This document shows, piece after piece, positions 7,102 to 10,113 of a stretch of DNA of 10,113 nt. A program made the position numbers and the translations under genes. Numbering within the stretch: position 1 is the stretch's first letter; each line of letters begins with the position of its first letter. A model generated the notes under the pieces. The model was given only the letters and a program-made list of their open reading frames with translations. It searched no databases and was not told the DNA's origin. Source of the stretch: Candidatus Caenarcanales bacterium. GTDB lineage: Bacteria; Cyanobacteriota; Vampirovibrionia; LMEP-6097. Where the stretch lies: NCBI GenBank assembly GCA_021299565.1, contig JAJTHA010000144.1:1-10113 (forward strand), given 5' to 3'.

Positions 7102-9763
7102 CTAATATCTCCTCTTGGCTTTTTGCTGTTTCTAATCTTCTGGTTCTTTGTTCTTCGGTAAATGGCAAATGTAAAATTGATTTTCTGATGGCGTTTTCGT
7201 CATAAGTAATATTGCCTGAGCCTCCTAGTCTTAGCTGAACGTTTTCTCCTGGTGCATTTACAATTATTGCTCCAGCAATTTCAACAGGACCCACTATTTG
7301 AACACCACCAATGATATAAATCACTCCCTCAAACATACTTGGTATCTTAGAGCTGCCGCCGATAGTAACCACTCCACCAAAAGGATTTCTACCACCAGAT
7401 GTAGTATCTATAATTAGTGCGCCTTGTCCATAAAGAGCATTAGCGCCGGTATAGCTAGGAACGCCTTCTATGATATTTAATCCAAAGTATCCTTCGTACA
7501 ATTGATTAATATCGTTAGGCACTGATGTGTCGCTTGTGTAGTTTTCAGACCATGCAATTAGTTTTCTTAATTGAGTTCTAAAAACATATTCAAAAGGTAA
7601 TCTTCCCGGTACATATGCAACAGCACCAGGAGGATCTAAGCTTCTTTGTGCGTCTCTCTCTGACAGTTCTTCTGGTGTTATTACCGCGGGAATGAATTGA
7701 ATTAATTCATCACCAGTGAAATGGCTTTCTTGAAATCCTGGTTCTCTAACTACTATGTAATCAGGTCCCATTGATTCAACAAAGCCAAAATCGCTATAAG
7801 AATTACTGCGATTTTGAGAAACGATAGATACTATCCCACCGGTTGTGAAACCTTTGGAAGCAGGGGATTTGTCTTTTTTGCCAAGTCCAAGCTCTTCAAT
7901 AACCGCACTTCCAATTGGTGAGCGGGGAGCATCGTCGTCTTCTGAGCGGGCTCTAGTATCTAGATCTTCTGGGCTTTCGCCTTCAACCGGAATCTCTTTA
8001 TCGCCGGTGGAAGTATAATCACGCAATTTTGTTTGTGCTTCGAGTTGACCTTCAATTACCAAGCTACTTTGTCCAAAGCTTAATTCAGTGTTGGTGATGA
8101 GAGCCGCTTCGGCTCTTGGTACCGATCTTCTGATAATGCGAGTTTCTTTATAGCTTTTTTTATTTACTGTGGAGACTGTTTCTGCTTTCCAAACCAGCTC
8201 TAGATCGGATCTCAATAAATCGAAGTTCTTGCGTCTTGGTGCATTTGAGTCTGCTTGTGTTGCACTAGCTGGTCGCTTAGAGTTGCCAGATGCGTTATCA
8301 TCACCACTGCTTGCGGGTCTGCCTCTCGCTGAGCTTTCGACTAATGATCTAATTGGTAAATTAGATAAAGAATTAACTTCCAGCAAAGTCAAAACCGTTG
8401 AATAGGTCGCAGTGAAAGGATCTTCATTGCTTTCTGCAAGTGGGCTTTCTACATTGAAGGACCAGCTAGTGCTCTGACCACCTTGAGTAAAAATTGAGAA
8501 ATAATGCAAACCTGCACTCGGTTTTGCGGTGCTGATATTTACTATGATTTCGTTTGGAGTGAATGAGACAATGTCAATTGATATTCCGTGACCATCTGGG
8601 ACTATTACAGGAGGCAAATTATCATTACTGAGAAATTCTCCTTTGATTTTGACTCCTTCTATTTTGTCTTTATTACCTATATAGGTAAATTGATTAGAAC
8701 CAGCTAGAGGCTTTTCAAGAATCACATCATTAATAATTGGACTATCGTAGTCTTGTATTTGAGCTGGCACTATGAAAAAGTCTGCTTGATTGGGTCCTAG
8801 TTTTACTCTTATTTTCCCTGGCTTGGCTTGCTCGGTCGCAGCGATACTAGCGTAAGCTTCATCAGTTCTAAAAATCACTAGATCTGCGCTATTGAATTCA
8901 GGAAGCACTCCTTCTAAATTATCACCGTCAAATTTAACTTCTGCTTGCTCACCTGGTTCAATATAATTGGGACTAATTGCCCTCAAAATCGCTCTAGGGC
9001 GGCTTTCTATTTGATTTGTGATTTCGCCAGTATATTCATCGATGATATCTTTTTGTTTGAGCTTGATAGGAGATTTTTCTGCCAGAAGAATTTTGATACC
9101 AGGTTTCAGGTGAGTGCCTTTTTCAAATTTGATATTCCCGATCTTTTGTACGTTTACTTCTGGTAGCGGGAAAAATAGTTCTTCTATTAAAATTTCATTG
9201 ACTTGATAGGTCTCTCCTTCTCTTTCGGCAGCTTGTTTGTTGGTTTGAATACGAGCTTGCTGTTGGTTAATCATGCTGTAATATTGCGCTTCGGAGATAA
9301 TTTGTCCGGAGTCGATATTTACAAAAAATGGATTTTTTAGATAAAAATTGATATAACGAGGGATTTTTGCTAAAAATACTTTTTCTTCTTCGTCGAAATC
9401 TTCATCGTCTCCAAAAAAATCGTCTTCCATGTCTTCATCAAAAAATTCCCCTTCATCATCAAAAGGATCATCTTCGGCAATCGGGTCGTTTTCATCTACT
9501 TCTAGATCAGCAAGATCAATATCAGGCAAAGATTTGACATTGAGCTGCGCCATGGCTCTATTGTTACCAGATTCGGCTATATAGTAAGCTTGCTGGCGAT
9601 TGAGATTTTTGAGAGTTTCTGCGGTGTTGAGCTTAAGAAAATAAAACACCATAAATAGTAGCCCGGCAAAAGTTACGCAAAGCACAACCGCAAAAAACAA
9701 CGTGAAACCTCTTTCACTTCGTTTTTTGTAATAAATTTTCGAGCTAGCCTTGTTTAAGGGCAC
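7082..9763 (-). CDS. Very large PilX/GspK-like prepilin with Ig-like and beta-solenoid regions (893 aa)
   Basis: I chose GTG 9763 over the adjacent TTG 9766 because the promoter's predicted +1 falls on that GTG; numbering below counts from the TTG. A basic leader ends SERG, then FTLFFAVVLCVTFAGLLFMVFYFL: prepilin-like, but +5 is Phe, not Glu, as in PilX/GspK tip subunits. 'LNRQQAYYIAESGNNRAM' (55-72) is the classic PilX N-terminal continuation. Residues 89-129 form a strongly acidic tract (25 of 41 Asp/Glu). About 257-335 and 342-440 look like IPT/TIG Ig-like domains ('ISPNYIEPGEQAEVKFDGDNL'). Residues 475-515 are a low-complexity linker. Residues 775-855 carry Gly-rich short strands ('GVIYIIGGVQIVGPVEIAGAIIV') resembling a bactofilin-like or solenoid end. 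PilX is normally about 150-200 aa and GspK about 330, so this is a greatly enlarged form. A pilus or pseudopilus tip role is inferred. Confidence 0.85.
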   Translation of the reverse strand: MPLNKASSKIYYKKRSERGFTLFFAVVLCVTFAGLLFMVFYFLKLNTAETLKNLNRQQAYYIAESGNNRAMAQLNVKSLPDIDLADLEVDENDPIAEDDPFDDEGEFFDEDMEDDFFGDDEDFDEEEKVFLAKIPRYINFYLKNPFFVNIDSGQIISEAQYYSMINQQQARIQTNKQAAEREGETYQVNEILIEELFFPLPEVNVQKIGNIKFEKGTHLKPGIKILLAEKSPIKLKQKDIIDEYTGEITNQIESRPRAILRAISPNYIEPGEQAEVKFDGDNLEGVLPEFNSADLVIFRTDEAYASIAATEQAKPGKIRVKLGPNQADFFIVPAQIQDYDSPIINDVILEKPLAGSNQFTYIGNKDKIEGVKIKGEFLSNDNLPPVIVPDGHGISIDIVSFTPNEIIVNISTAKPSAGLHYFSIFTQGGQSTSWSFNVESPLAESNEDPFTATYSTVLTLLEVNSLSNLPIRSLVESSARGRPASSGDDNASGNSKRPASATQADSNAPRRKNFDLLRSDLELVWKAETVSTVNKKSYKETRIIRRSVPRAEAALITNTELSFGQSSLVIEGQLEAQTKLRDYTSTGDKEIPVEGESPEDLDTRARSEDDDAPRSPIGSAVIEELGLGKKDKSPASKGFTTGGIVSIVSQNRSNSYSDFGFVESMGPDYIVVREPGFQESHFTGDELIQFIPAVITPEELSERDAQRSLDPPGAVAYVPGRLPFEYVFRTQLRKLIAWSENYTSDTSVPNDINQLYEGYFGLNIIEGVPSYTGANALYGQGALIIDTTSGGRNPFGGVVTIGGSSKIPSMFEGVIYIIGGVQIVGPVEIAGAIIVNAPGENVQLRLGGSGNITYDENAIRKSILHLPFTEEQRTRRLETAKSQEEILDGTKKK
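7109..7114 (-). promoter_or_regulatory. Strong Shine-Dalgarno site of the PilV/GspI-like gene
   Basis: GAGGAG on the minus strand lies 7 nt before the ATG at 7101, within the last codons of the large PilX-like gene. It fixes the start of the small prepilin and shows that genes inside an operon here use canonical ribosome recruitment. Confidence 0.8.
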
Positions 9764-9769
9764 CAATTC

Positions 9770-9798
9770 ATTGTATTACGGTATTTTAGACTTGTCAC
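9770..9798 (-). promoter_or_regulatory. Sigma-70-type promoter of the prepilin operon
   Basis: On the minus strand GTGACA (9798-9793, 5 of 6 to TTGACA) is followed after exactly 17 bp by TACAAT (9775-9770, 5 of 6 to TATAAT). The expected +1, 6-7 nt past the hexamer, is 9764-9763, which is the first base of the GTG start. This is the best-formed promoter in the window. It lies between the structured repeat and the operon, so the operon need not rely on the upstream tail-like gene. Confidence 0.7.
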
Positions 9799-9820
9799 CG
9801 TCATTAGAACTTGAGATTGT

Positions 9821-9916
9821 ACTTTAAAGTCACTGCGAGCTGCGAAGCAGCGCGGCAGTCCAGTGCACTTCCAATCCCTGGATCGCCACGATTTGCTGTG
9901 CAAATCTCGCGATGAC
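9821..9916 (-). repeat. Structured two-hairpin intergenic repeat, copy 2 (inverted)
   Basis: This is the reverse complement of the element at 6517-6612, with the same length and no gaps. Relative to copy 1, the inner stem of hairpin 2 reads GCTGC/GCAGC instead of GCCGC/GCGGC, a compensated C-G to T-A change that preserves pairing. The hairpin 1 loop changes from GCA to ACA, while its stem is unchanged. Most other differences lie in the linker between the hairpins. It lies between the 3' end of the tail-like fragment and the prepilin promoter. Confidence 0.85.
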
Positions 9917-9933
9917 CCGAATTGCTTGGCAAA

Positions 9934-10113
9934 TTAAATCATCAGCCAGTTTGTGCCATCAGATTGGACTGTAATAGTTTCATTTTGAACGGTGATGTTA
10001 TATGTAAGTGCACCATCAATAGTCTCAGATGCATTTCCATCCAAAATCACCCTGTTAGCACTTGCGTCAGTTTTGCGAATATAAAAAACTTTACCGCTAT
10101 TAGTTGCTGCAGC
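9934..10113 (-). CDS. Tail-fibre-like protein, C-terminal fragment (5' end outside the window)
   Basis: On the minus strand the frame is open from the right edge for 59 codons and ends in TAA at 9936-9934. The visible peptide begins AAATNSGKVFYIRKTDASAN, continues with 'VILDGNASETIDGALTYNI', and ends 'ITVQSDGTNWLMI'. This 'GNASETIDG...SDGTNWL' ending is a very common C-terminus of phage tail and virion-associated beta proteins, and is also found in bacterial secreted proteins. It is related in style, though not closely in sequence, to the ending of the gene at 5926-6471. It lies just upstream of the structured repeat at 9821-9916 and has the same orientation as the prepilin operon, but that operon has its own promoter. 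No other phage gene is visible. The full length and N-terminus are unknown. Confidence 0.8.
   Translation of the reverse strand, partial: AAATNSGKVFYIRKTDASANRVILDGNASETIDGALTYNITVQNETITVQSDGTNWLMI

Noticed and set aside
6517..9916. Inverted repeats as the ends of a composite transposon carrying the prepilin operon
   Set aside because: There is no transposase between them, no matching target duplication outside the two copies, and each copy is itself a symmetric two-hairpin unit sitting after a gene end.
1..10113. Prophage
   Set aside because: Only tail-like beta domains are present. There are no terminase, portal, capsid, lysis, integrase or regulatory phage genes, and the genes between are Sec-exported or prepilins.

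Overview
The window looks like bacterial chromosome: AT-rich DNA, genetic code 11 with TGA used as a stop, GTG and TTG starts, Shine-Dalgarno sites inside operons, Sec signal peptides and prepilin-type leaders. I cannot name the lineage. The mix of secreted DUF2341/LamG repeat proteins, tail-fibre-like beta proteins outside any visible prophage, and very large PilX-like minor prepilins is the kind of content found in uncultured, poorly described phyla. That placement is an inference only.

Layout, left to right. (1) At 1-614 (+) is the 3' end of a tail-fibre-like protein cut by the left edge. Its stop codon overlaps the stop of the convergent gene by 4 bp. (2) At 611-3775 and 3772-5877 (-) are two tandem paralogues, transcribed right to left and joined by an ATGA overlap. 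They are secreted proteins with three and two DUF2341+LamG modules. (3) A 48-bp AT-rich divergent promoter region at 5878-5925 separates them from (4) a small secreted tail-like beta protein at 5926-6471 (+). (5) At 6643-9763 (-) is a two-gene prepilin operon. The first gene encodes an unusually large PilX/GspK-like protein of 893 aa, and the second, overlapping it by 20 bp, a PilV/GspI-like minor prepilin. (6) At 9934-10113 (-) is the 3' end of another tail-fibre-like protein, cut by the right edge. No gap between genes exceeds 300 bp. The two largest, 6472-6642 (171 bp) and 9767-9933 (167 bp), each hold one copy of a ~95-bp structured repeat, and these two copies are in inverted orientation around the prepilin operon.

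Every complete gene encodes an exported or prepilin-like protein, and no metabolic or informational gene is present. The most economical reading is a cell-surface locus in which pilus-tip or pseudopilus components sit beside secreted binding proteins. Any physical partnership is an inference from proximity.

Three signals stand out. First, near-identical DUF2341 halves alternate with LamG cores that have almost completely diverged. Second, the inverted two-hairpin elements show a compensatory base-pair change. Third, the first genes of transcription units appear to be leaderless, whereas genes inside operons have canonical Shine-Dalgarno sites; one of those sites lies within the conserved C-terminal codons of the upstream paralogue.
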